Position numbers and translations under genes: made by a program
Assembly (NCBI GenBank): GCA_947475065.1
Contig: CANJLB010000001.1
Coordinates: 62,001-126,000, forward strand
DNA length: 64,000 nucleotides
Direction: 5' to 3'
Source: Opitutia bacterium
GTDB taxonomy: Bacteria > Verrucomicrobiota > Verrucomicrobiia > Opitutales > Opitutaceae
The notes under the pieces: generated by a model
Told to the model about the DNA's origin: nothing
Database searches by the model: none
What the model saw: the letters and a program-made list of their open reading frames with translations, nothing else
Shown: in pieces, positions 25,691 to 32,528 of the stretch
Numbering within the stretch: the stretch's first letter is position 1
Layout of the letters: each line of letters opens with the position of its first letter

Positions 25691-25845
25691 TTTCTTATCG
25701 GCTATTGGTTGTTGCTTATTGGGCTATTTCGGAGCGGCGGAGCGCGGCGGGCGTGGATTGAAATTGGTCGGTGGCGTGCTCGTCGCGTCACGCTTGCGGT
25801 CTGAAATAACAAAATGAGCGATAGGCGATGACCCATAACCAATCG
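25691..25845. repeat. Inverted AT-rich repeats between the two ABC exporter genes
   Basis: Left: ttatcggctattggttgttg and ttattgggc (25695-25724). Right, in the opposite sense: gagcgataggcgatgaccca and taaccaatcgg (25816-25845). They are imperfect inverted relatives, clearly poorer in GC than the flanks. They sit inside what should be an operon, so they may be transcribed. Confidence 0.5.
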
Positions 25846-25854
25846 GCAGCGCGT

Positions 25855-26583
25855 TCACGCGCTGCCGCCGGTGGCACGGATGAAGATTTCCTCCAGCCCC
25901 ACGCCGGTCTCGCCGTTGCTGAAACGTGCGGCGACCTCGGCCAGCGTGCCGTCGGCGATTTTTTCGCCCTTTTTCAGGATGAGCACATGCGAGCAGACCT
26001 CCTGCAGCAGGTGCAGCAGGTGCGAACTGAGCACGATGGCCGCGCCGTCCCGGGCGCGTTTGAGGATGGAATCTTTCATCCGGCGGATGCCGAGCGGGTC
26101 GAGGCCGGTGAGAGGCTCGTCGAAGAACATCACCTTGGGTGAGTGCAGCAGACCGCAGGCGATGGCGAGTTTCTGCTTCATGCCGCGCGAAAGCGCGCCG
26201 GGCAGCTCATCGGCCTTTTCGGCGATCTCCAGCTCCTCCAGCAACGGCTGCGCCAGCGCCTCGTGATCCGCCACGCCGTAGAGACGGGCGACAAAATTGA
26301 GATGCTGTCGCACGGTGAGATATTCAAAGAGCCTCGGTTCGTCGGGGAAAAACGCCAGGGAACGTTTCGCTGCCACCGGATCGGCCACCACGTCATGCCC
26401 CGCGATCCGCACCATGCCGCCGCTCGCCGGGATGATCCCCGCGAGACAACGCAGCGTGCTGGTCTTGCCCGCCCCGTTGGGGCCGACCAGCCCGAGCACC
26501 TCGCCTGGCCGCACGGCGAACGACAGCCCGCGCACAGCCGCAAAGGTGCCGTAGTTCTTGTAAAGCGACTCGATTTCAATCAT
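25855..26583 (-). CDS. ABC transporter ATP-binding protein
   Basis: 242 residues with a complete nucleotide-binding domain: Walker A 'GLVGPNGAGKTSTLRCLAGI', Q-loop region 'LAFFPDEPRLFEYLTVRQHL', signature 'LSRGMKQKLAIACGLLHSPK' (LSRGM in place of LSGGQ), Walker B 'VMFFDEPLTGLDPLGIRRMK' and the H-loop His in 'AIVLSSHLLHLLQE'. It belongs to the CcmA/YxlF-like group that energises two-component exporters. The downstream gene on the same strand encodes the membrane partner. Substrate not inferable. Confidence 0.92.
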   Translation of the reverse strand: MIEIESLYKNYGTFAAVRGLSFAVRPGEVLGLVGPNGAGKTSTLRCLAGIIPASGGMVRIAGHDVVADPVAAKRSLAFFPDEPRLFEYLTVRQHLNFVARLYGVADHEALAQPLLEELEIAEKADELPGALSRGMKQKLAIACGLLHSPKVMFFDEPLTGLDPLGIRRMKDSILKRARDGAAIVLSSHLLHLLQEVCSHVLILKKGEKIADGTLAEVAARFSNGETGVGLEEIFIRATGGSA

Positions 26584-26647
26584 ACCCCGAGCCTCGCGTG
26601 AAAATGGACGGCTGCAAGCCCGCAGACGAGATCCGTATCAATGCTTA

Positions 26648-27151
26648 TTACTCCCGAGACTCTGCGAGCGCTTTGTATCTCGCTAGATGCCCAAGAAGCG
26701 ACTGCGTTGCGTCCTCAACCGTTCCGAATATCCCTCGTTCCGCTAACTGAAAGTCATCCTCAATCCCAGCCATAAATTCCATATCCAATGGTAGCTTGTA
26801 ACCATGTTGAACCCAAAATGCCTCAAGGATACACGCAAAATAATGGGCCCGCGATGGTGAGCGCAGCAAAGCGCCGTGCATCAGTGCCATCGTTTTTCTC
26901 ATCGCATCGCACTCATTGGCTTCACCGATCAGTAGCCCCAACAAATCAATCAGCCGCAGCGGATCTGATGCTCCTGCGATTGAGACATTGGCCAGATCGT
27001 CATCGTAGCTCTCAACTGCAACCAGCGTTTCGTCCGCCCATCGTATGATCAACGTCGGATCTATCACTCCTGCTTCGAGCGCAAACTTGAACTCAAGCGC
27101 TTTCTGAGCATACGGGCGCATTGCTGGATAATTGATCAGCCTTCGGATCAC
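26648..27151 (-). CDS. Unknown low-GC protein coupled to menB
   Basis: 167 residues from GTG 27151, whose G-T-G-A overlaps the menB stop; ATG 27121 is the alternative start. The protein is helical and acidic ('[20 protein letters not shown]', '[15 protein letters not shown]', '[20 protein letters not shown]'). It has no signal or membrane segment. Base composition is visibly lower in GC than both neighbours, which suggests recent acquisition. The style (short, acidic, 'IIRWADE' motif) recalls some immunity proteins of toxin systems, but no toxin gene is adjacent and I cannot assign a family. Overlap with menB implies cotranslation despite the different origin. Confidence 0.55.
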   Translation of the reverse strand: MIRRLINYPAMRPYAQKALEFKFALEAGVIDPTLIIRWADETLVAVESYDDDLANVSIAGASDPLRLIDLLGLLIGEANECDAMRKTMALMHGALLRSPSRAHYFACILEAFWVQHGYKLPLDMEFMAGIEDDFQLAERGIFGTVEDATQSLLGHLARYKALAESRE

Positions 27152-27984
27152 GGCAGCCAGGGAAATTTCCGCGCCCTGGGCTTTCGCTTTTCCCGCTGTG
27201 CGGAGTGAAACTCCTTCGCCTCCTCGCTCATATAGTAGAGCAGCGTCGCGTTGCCAGCCAGTTCCTGCAGGCCGGACTGGCCGTCCACGTCGGCGTTGAA
27301 GGCGCTCTTGAGACAACGGATCGCCAGCGGGCTGTGGCCGAGGATTTCGCGGGCCCACTTCACGCCCTCGTGCTCCAGCTCGGCAACAGGGACAACGGCA
27401 TTGACGAGGCCCATGCCAAGCGCCTCCTGCGCGCCATACTGGCGGCAAAGGAACCAGATTTCCCGCGCCTTCTTCTGTCCGACGATGCGCGCGAGATAAC
27501 TGGCGCCAAAACCGCCGTCAAAACTGCCCATGCGCGGGCCGATCTGCCCGAAGACGCCGTTGTCGGCCGCAATCGTGAGGTCGCAGACGAGATGGAGCAC
27601 ATGGCCGCCGCCGATGGCGTAACCGGCGACTAACGCGATGACCACCTTGGGCATCGAACGGATGAGCTTTTGCAAGTCGAGGACGTTGAGGCGTGGCACA
27701 CCGTCGCCGCCAACGTAGCCGGCCTTTCCACGCACCCCCTGGTCACCGCCCGAGCAAAAGGCATATTTGCCGTCAGTATGCGGGCCGGCCCCGGTGAGCA
27801 GCACGACGCCGATGGTCTGATCCTCACGCGCGTCGGTGAACGCCGCGATCATCTGCGCGACGGTCTCGGGACGGAAGGCATTGCGCTTCGCCGGGCGGTT
27901 GATCGTGACGCGGGCGATACCATCGGCCTTGTGGTAAAGGATGTCGGAGAATTTTCCGGCGGGCTTCCAGGCGGATTTGCTCAT
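27148..27984 (-). CDS. menB: 1,4-dihydroxy-2-naphthoyl-CoA synthase
   Basis: 278 residues, crotonase superfamily. It closes the second ring of the menaquinone nucleus from o-succinylbenzoyl-CoA. MenB signatures are '[20 protein letters not shown]', '[20 protein letters not shown]' (the CSGGDQ oxyanion segment), '[20 protein letters not shown]', '[20 protein letters not shown]' (active-site Asp/Ser region), '[20 protein letters not shown]' and '[10 protein letters not shown]'. It follows menD on the same strand by 72 bases. menC and menE are not in the window. Confidence 0.96.
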   Translation of the reverse strand: MSKSAWKPAGKFSDILYHKADGIARVTINRPAKRNAFRPETVAQMIAAFTDAREDQTIGVVLLTGAGPHTDGKYAFCSGGDQGVRGKAGYVGGDGVPRLNVLDLQKLIRSMPKVVIALVAGYAIGGGHVLHLVCDLTIAADNGVFGQIGPRMGSFDGGFGASYLARIVGQKKAREIWFLCRQYGAQEALGMGLVNAVVPVAELEHEGVKWAREILGHSPLAIRCLKSAFNADVDGQSGLQELAGNATLLYYMSEEAKEFHSAQREKRKPRARKFPWLP

Positions 27985-28056
27985 GGGGGCGACGCTGGCG
28001 TGGAGACGTCACATTGTCGAGGCGGCATAGCAGGACGCGCGAATGCTCAAACCACC

Positions 28057-29790
28057 CTACCCTGCCGCCGCGCCGGCCTTGGCGAGGAGGCTTTTGCGGG
28101 TGCCGGCGTCGCGCTTGCGATCGGTCTTGAGCTCCAGCACGCGCAGGCCGGCTTCGGGCAATGTCGTGATCAGTTTGGTGAACTGTTCCCAGTCCCGCAC
28201 GGGGACGTGCTCGACCTTGTGCGCGGCGCAGAGTTTGGCGAAATCCGCATCCTGCGGGGTGGCGAAATATTTCTCAAACACGTCGCCAAACTGGGCGACC
28301 GGCAGGTGCTCAAAGATGCCGCCGCCCCGGTTGTTGATGAGCACAATGGTCAGCGAACCACGAAAGTGCGGGCGGAGCAGGAAACCGTTGCTGTCATGCA
28401 GGAGCGCGAGGTCGCCGGTGAGCAGCACCGCAGGCGTGCCGCCGTGAGCGACGCCGAGCGCGGTCGAGAGCGTGCCGTCAATGCCGTTGGCCCCCCGGTT
28501 GAAAAATAGCCGGTGGCGCTGCTTCGTCGCCGGCCAGAAATACTCCACGTCACGCACGGGCATGGAGCTGGCCACAAACACCGACGTGCCGGCGGGCAGG
28601 TGCCGGGCCATGAGCCATGCGGCTTTCGGCTCGATCAGCTCCTGGGCGGCGAGCAGGCGTTTCTCCAGCGAGGCGCGGGCCTCGGTCTCGGCCTTCTGCC
28701 AGAGCGCAACGTAGGCTGTGTCGGCGGGCGGCGCGTGGTCAAGCTCGAGGTTTTCCGGCGCGACCGCGAGATGGCGTGTGCGGCCGTGCAGCGCGTCGCG
28801 GTTGGCGGACGCCACGGAGACCAGCAGCGTCTCCGCACCGCACTCCGCCAGCCAGGCGCGCAGCACCTTGCTCGTCGGCCAGCCGTCCAGACACAGGACA
28901 AAGCCGGGGCGCAACGCGGCCATGGCCTCCTCGCTACGGAGAATCCCGTCGTAGGCCGCCACCCGGGTCACCCCCTGCATCGCGTGGTGGCGCGCCGGCG
29001 AGAGCGCATCGGTCAGCACGGGCCAGCCGAGCCGCGCGGCCAAGACGGTGAGGCGGCTCACATAATGGGCGGAATTCTTCGGCTGCACGGGGCCGGCAAT
29101 GATGAGGCCGCGGCCGGTCTCAAAACGCAGTCGCGCCACCGTATGCGCCAACGGCGGCGGACCTTCCAGATGGGCAAAATAATCTCCGCCGATCTGCCCG
29201 GTCAGCTCAGCGGTCGTGCCGTCCTCGACGGGCGGCAGCGGGTCGCGGAAGGGGCAGTTCAAATGCACGGGGCCCTCCGCCCGCGCGATGTCGCACGCGT
29301 GCGACACCGTCTGCCGCAAATAGCGCAGCAGCTCCAAGCCCGCCTCCGGCACGGCGCACTCGTGGTAAAAGCGGACGTAGCCGCCGTAGATTTTTTGCTG
29401 GTCAATCGCCTGCCCCGCGCCGCACGCGCGCAGCTCGGGCGGCCGGTCCGCCGTGAGCACCACGAGCGGCACGCCGCTCTCGTGCGCCTCGATCACCGCC
29501 GGAAAGAAATTGGCCGCCGCCGTGCCGCTGGTGCAGACGAGCGCGACCGGCCGGAGATGCTGCCGCGCCAGCCCCAGCGCGAAAAATGCCGCCGACCGCT
29601 CGTCGAGCACCGGGACGGACTCGATCTTGGGATGCCGCGCAAACGCGAACGCCAGCGGCGCCGAGCGCGAGCCGGGCGCGATGACCGCGTGGCGCACGCC
29701 GCGCCGGAAGAGGGTTTCCACGAGCACGCCGCACCAGAGGGCGTTGGTGTTGCGGAAGTCGAGGTCGGGGTTGGAGGCGGGGGCGGACAT
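28057..29790 (-). CDS. menD: SEPHCHC synthase (2-succinyl-5-enolpyruvyl-6-hydroxy-3-cyclohexene-1-carboxylate synthase)
   Basis: 577 residues, a thiamine-diphosphate enzyme joining isochorismate and 2-oxoglutarate in menaquinone synthesis. Seen: 'RHAVIAPGSRSAPLAFAFAR', 'ALVCTSGTAAANFFPAVIEA' (with catalytic Glu nearby), 'VPLVVLTADRPPELRACGAG', 'QAIDQQKIYG', and the C-terminal ThDP-binding 'VLLTGDLALLHDSNGFLLRP' and 'IVLINNRGGGIFEHLPVAQF'. The N-terminus 'MSAPASNPDLDFRNTNALWC' is also recognisable in degenerate form in the scar at 30752-30889. Order menF-scar-cytochrome-menD-menB on one strand suggests a men operon with an inserted gene. Confidence 0.96.
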   Translation of the reverse strand: MSAPASNPDLDFRNTNALWCGVLVETLFRRGVRHAVIAPGSRSAPLAFAFARHPKIESVPVLDERSAAFFALGLARQHLRPVALVCTSGTAAANFFPAVIEAHESGVPLVVLTADRPPELRACGAGQAIDQQKIYGGYVRFYHECAVPEAGLELLRYLRQTVSHACDIARAEGPVHLNCPFRDPLPPVEDGTTAELTGQIGGDYFAHLEGPPPLAHTVARLRFETGRGLIIAGPVQPKNSAHYVSRLTVLAARLGWPVLTDALSPARHHAMQGVTRVAAYDGILRSEEAMAALRPGFVLCLDGWPTSKVLRAWLAECGAETLLVSVASANRDALHGRTRHLAVAPENLELDHAPPADTAYVALWQKAETEARASLEKRLLAAQELIEPKAAWLMARHLPAGTSVFVASSMPVRDVEYFWPATKQRHRLFFNRGANGIDGTLSTALGVAHGGTPAVLLTGDLALLHDSNGFLLRPHFRGSLTIVLINNRGGGIFEHLPVAQFGDVFEKYFATPQDADFAKLCAAHKVEHVPVRDWEQFTKLITTLPEAGLRVLELKTDRKRDAGTRKSLLAKAGAAAG

Positions 29791-29866
29791 TTCACCCCAG
29801 CCAAACGCGCGGTGGGAAAAAAGCCAAAGGCAAATTCCAGCGCGGAAACGCGGCGGGGCAGTTGGG

Positions 29867-29905
29867 TTCTAACGCAAAGACGCTGAGCCGCGCAAAACGC
29901 GAAGC
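29867..29905. repeat. 'acgcaaagacgc' type degenerate repeat upstream of menD
   Basis: The stretch ctaacgcaaagacgctgagc and cgcgcaaaacgcgaag has the worn 'gcaaagacgc' wording of a simple-repeat family common in some bacterial genomes (from memory). It lies in the gap between menD and the cytochrome gene. No stem or reading frame is evident. Confidence 0.45.
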
Positions 29906-29981
29906 AGACCTGGCTATCGGCGGCATCATTGGTCTCCGATTATTTTCGCCGAAACCGTCGGGTGGTTCCCCAACGGCGCGC

Positions 29982-30755
29982 TCACGGGGCGGGCGGCTCG
30001 GACGGAAACTGCGTCGCCACATAGTCCGTCAGCGAGGCCGCCTGTTCGTCGCTCAACGGCCCGCCGCGCTGGGCGGAAAATGCGGGCATCAGCGTGCCTT
30101 CCTTGCCCTCGGTGATCCACTTCGCCCACCACGCCGCGTCGCGCTTCTCCTTGGCGACCTCCAGGTCCGGCACCATTGAGGCGCGGCGGTCGCTGCCGTG
30201 GCAGATCGCGCAGGCGGCGGCGAACAGTTCCGCGCCCATCAGACCCTTGGCTGGCTCCGCGTGGCACAAAGCGCAGGTTCCGCGAAACACCGCCTGCCGG
30301 TCGGCCGTCGCGAGCTGCTGGTTGCCGGCCCGTGCCTGCGGGTCTGGTTCAGGCACGTTCAGGATTAGCGTGAGCGTCTGCGTGCCCGGGACCGAGCTGG
30401 CGTAAAACATTTTCGCCAGCTCCCCGTGTTTTCCGACGATGTCCACCGTGCCGCGGAACGAGCCTTTCTCCCCCGGCGCAAGAATCCAGGGAGTGCGCGG
30501 CAGCTCGACTGTCGTGCAACCGCACGAGGGGCGGACGTCGTAAATCCGCAGGGGGCGGTCGGAGGTGTTCGTCACGGTGAAGCTCACCGACACCGACTGC
30601 GCGTCGGGCGCGGTGGCCAGGGTTTTCGTCATCGCGTCCCAGACCAGCGGATGGGCCGGAGCGACGGGTGGCGGTGCCACCGCAGGACGGCAGGCCCCTG
30701 CCGCCAAGCCGGCCAGCAGCAAACCGAAAAGAAAAATAGGGCGGCATTTTCTCAT
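29982..30755 (-). CDS. Lipoprotein with DUF1573 domain and diheme c-type cytochrome region
   Basis: 257 residues from ATG 30755. A lipoprotein signal peptide ends in the lipobox 'LAAGAC'. Residues ~35-140 fit DUF1573 ('VSVSFTVTNTSDRPLRIYDV', 'RPSCGCTTVELP'), a beta-sandwich of envelope proteins. Residues ~155-250 carry two heme attachment motifs, 'CALCH' and 'CAICH', in a cytochrome c domain with Met candidates ('LMPAF'). It is probably anchored in the envelope and moves electrons between the quinone pool and an acceptor. Its place inside the men cluster is suggestive. Its start overlaps the stop of the small menD::menF scar ORF (ATGA). Confidence 0.8.
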   Translation of the reverse strand: MRKCRPIFLFGLLLAGLAAGACRPAVAPPPVAPAHPLVWDAMTKTLATAPDAQSVSVSFTVTNTSDRPLRIYDVRPSCGCTTVELPRTPWILAPGEKGSFRGTVDIVGKHGELAKMFYASSVPGTQTLTLILNVPEPDPQARAGNQQLATADRQAVFRGTCALCHAEPAKGLMGAELFAAACAICHGSDRRASMVPDLEVAKEKRDAAWWAKWITEGKEGTLMPAFSAQRGGPLSDEQAASLTDYVATQFPSEPPAP

Positions 30756-30889
30756 GAACCGAGCGCGTCGTACATGGTCTGTGGTTTCAGCTCCGTTTCG
30801 GCAAACTCTTTCTCCGGGGTCGAGCCGGCGGTAATCCACGCGCACGCGCAGGTGTTGAGGAACTCGAGATCGAAGCCGGAGGCGGACAT
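30752..30889 (-). pseudogene. menD-start::menF-end duplication scar (45-codon ORF)
   Basis: A small frame reads 'MSASGFDLEFLNTCACAW' then 'ITAGSTPEKEFAETELKPQT' and 'MYDALGS'. The first part is a worn copy of the menD N-terminus ('MSAPASNPDLDFRNTNALWC'), visible also at DNA level. The second is a worn copy of the menF C-terminus ('IVAGSVPENEFAETELKFKA', 'LLDAL'). The order (menF end, then menD start::menF end, then menD) is what a tandem duplication of the menF-menD junction followed by internal deletion would leave. The ORF still has a start, and its stop overlaps the cytochrome start (ATGA), so it may be translated and couple that gene. Confidence 0.75.
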
Positions 30890-30955
30890 ATCACTTTCAG
30901 GGGCAAGATTCCACCAAGTGCCTTTCCAAGCGATTCTGATCGTAGAAATTGCCAG

Positions 30956-32428
30956 TCATTGTAGCAGGGCGTCGAGCAGAGCCTTAAACTTGAGTTCCGT
31001 CTCGGCAAACTCGTTTTCGGGCACCGAGCCGGCCACAATCCCCGCGCCGGCGAACACGCGCGCCGCCGCACCGTCCACCAGCGCCGAGCGGATGCCGACA
31101 AAAAACTCGCCGCCGCCACGCGCGTTGAGCCAGCCGAGCGCGCCGGCGTAGAGTCCGCGCGGAAACCCTTCCAACTCGCGGATGTGCGCCACCGCCGCCT
31201 CACGCGGACTGCCCCCGACCGCAGGTGTCGGGTGGAGGCGGGTGAGCGCGTCAAGCAGCCGGACGCTGTCCGGCAGCACTGCACGCACCGGCGTGTGCAG
31301 GTGCTGGACGTTGGCAAGCCGCCGCACGCCGGGCTTGGCGGCAAACTCCAGTTGCAGCCCGAGCGACTCGAGGCGGCGCACGATGGAGTCGAGCACGAGG
31401 CGATGCTCGCGCAGGTCTTTCTCGCTGGCGAGCAGGCCCGCGGCGAGCGCGGCGTCCTCGCTCGCGCCAGCACCGCGCGGGGCGCTGCCCGCAAGTGCCT
31501 CAGTTTCGAGCACCCCCTGACTCACGCGCACCAGCCGCTCCGGGCTCGCGCCGATAAAGCTCTGACCACACCCGTTGGAGAGCGAAAAGGCGTAGCAGTC
31601 GGGGTAACGCTGCCGCAGGCCGTTGAGCACGCGCAAGGGATGGAGCGGCTGTCTGACGGTCACATCCTGGGCACGGGCCAGCACGATTTTCTGAAACTCG
31701 CCGCCCGCAATGCGCCCCAGTGCCCGCGCGACCGCGGCGCGGTAGTCGCCAGTCTCGTGTGCGTGAAATGCGGGCTGAACTTCCGATGTGGGCGGAGTGC
31801 CGTCACCCCGCAGGTTCGGAATGCGGGGTGATGGCACTCCGCCCACATCGGAGTCGCACGTCGCGTAAGTGAAATCTCTAAACTTCCCGTGCGCATGCCA
31901 GAGACGGGCGGTGAGCGCGTCGAGGTCGGCGTCGGGTGCGACCGGAACGTTGGCGACCGCCGTCGTCACATCGCCCGCGCGGGCAACCTGCCAGCGGGGG
32001 ACAAACACCCTGGCCGCTGGAAACGGCTCGCCCGGTTCAACCTCATCGTGAAACGCAAAGGCGGCAAAAAAATGAGGCCCGCCGAACGGGGCGGTCACGT
32101 CCCCGACGGCGATGGTGTGCGCCAGCGTGTCGTCCACAAACTGTTGCACGGCGGCGAAGCGGCCCGGCCCGTGCGCCTCGTGCGCGAGCGCGACCTCGGC
32201 CCCTGCGAGCGCGCTGCCGATGCCGGGCCGTTCGGCATAAAAATGCGGCTCGCCCGGCTCGAAGATGGACTCCAGCACCGCCAGCGGGTCGAGCGCATCC
32301 ACCGCCAGCGAAATGCTGACCAGCTTCATGCGGCTGTCGCGTCGGGCTGCCTCGCGGCATTCGGCGAGGAAGGCGCGCAGCGCGTCGGGCGAGCTGTTCT
32401 CGGCGAGGCTGAGGGGAAGGATGGTCAC
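30956..32428 (-). CDS. menF: Isochorismate synthase
   Basis: 490 residues, the chorismate-binding enzyme opening menaquinone synthesis. The C-terminal catalytic domain is complete: 'GGEFQKIVLARAQDVTV', 'FSLSNGCGQSFIGASPERLV', 'LETEALAGSAPRG', 'EHRLVLDSIVRRLESLGLQL', 'LHTPVRAVLPDSVRLLDALT', 'LHPTPAVGGSPR', 'RGLYAGALGWLNARGGGEFF' and 'VFAGAGIVAGSVPENEFAET'. Isochorismate rather than anthranilate or aminodeoxychorismate synthase is inferred from the men neighbours. Residues ~193-215 ('VGGVPSPRIPNLRGDGTPPT') are encoded by a near-perfect palindrome inserted in frame between the N-terminal and catalytic halves. Confidence 0.93.
   Translation of the reverse strand: MTILPLSLAENSSPDALRAFLAECREAARRDSRMKLVSISLAVDALDPLAVLESIFEPGEPHFYAERPGIGSALAGAEVALAHEAHGPGRFAAVQQFVDDTLAHTIAVGDVTAPFGGPHFFAAFAFHDEVEPGEPFPAARVFVPRWQVARAGDVTTAVANVPVAPDADLDALTARLWHAHGKFRDFTYATCDSDVGGVPSPRIPNLRGDGTPPTSEVQPAFHAHETGDYRAAVARALGRIAGGEFQKIVLARAQDVTVRQPLHPLRVLNGLRQRYPDCYAFSLSNGCGQSFIGASPERLVRVSQGVLETEALAGSAPRGAGASEDAALAAGLLASEKDLREHRLVLDSIVRRLESLGLQLEFAAKPGVRRLANVQHLHTPVRAVLPDSVRLLDALTRLHPTPAVGGSPREAAVAHIRELEGFPRGLYAGALGWLNARGGGEFFVGIRSALVDGAAARVFAGAGIVAGSVPENEFAETELKFKALLDALLQ
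31783..31851. repeat. 69-bp palindromic element inserted in frame in menF
   Basis: Arms 31783-31812 and 31822-31851 are 30-bp inverted repeats with a single mismatch (left ...gccgtcacc, right complement ...gccatcacc), enclosing a 9-base loop (ggttcggaa). Total length 69 bases is 23 codons, and no stop is introduced on the coding strand. It lies exactly between two conserved domains of menF and has the look of a mobile REP/MITE-like palindrome. Confidence 0.93.
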
Positions 32429-32442
32429 GGCTTGATGAAAGA

Positions 32443-32526
32443 TATCAGAGGCCAGAGATCAGATGTCTGAAATCGAAAGCGTGTAACCACGGGTCATTTT
32501 CTGATCTCTGACTTCTGGCCTCTGCC
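32443..32526. repeat. Inverted pair of 'cagaggccagagatcaga' repeats between menF and metG
   Basis: Left copy atcagaggccagagatcaga (32444-32463) and right copy ctgatctctgacttctggcc followed by tctgcc (32501-32526) are imperfect inverted relatives around a ~30-base centre. The right copy shares its wording with the single repeat upstream of tspO (556-574). Confidence 0.6.
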
Positions 32527-32528
32527 AT

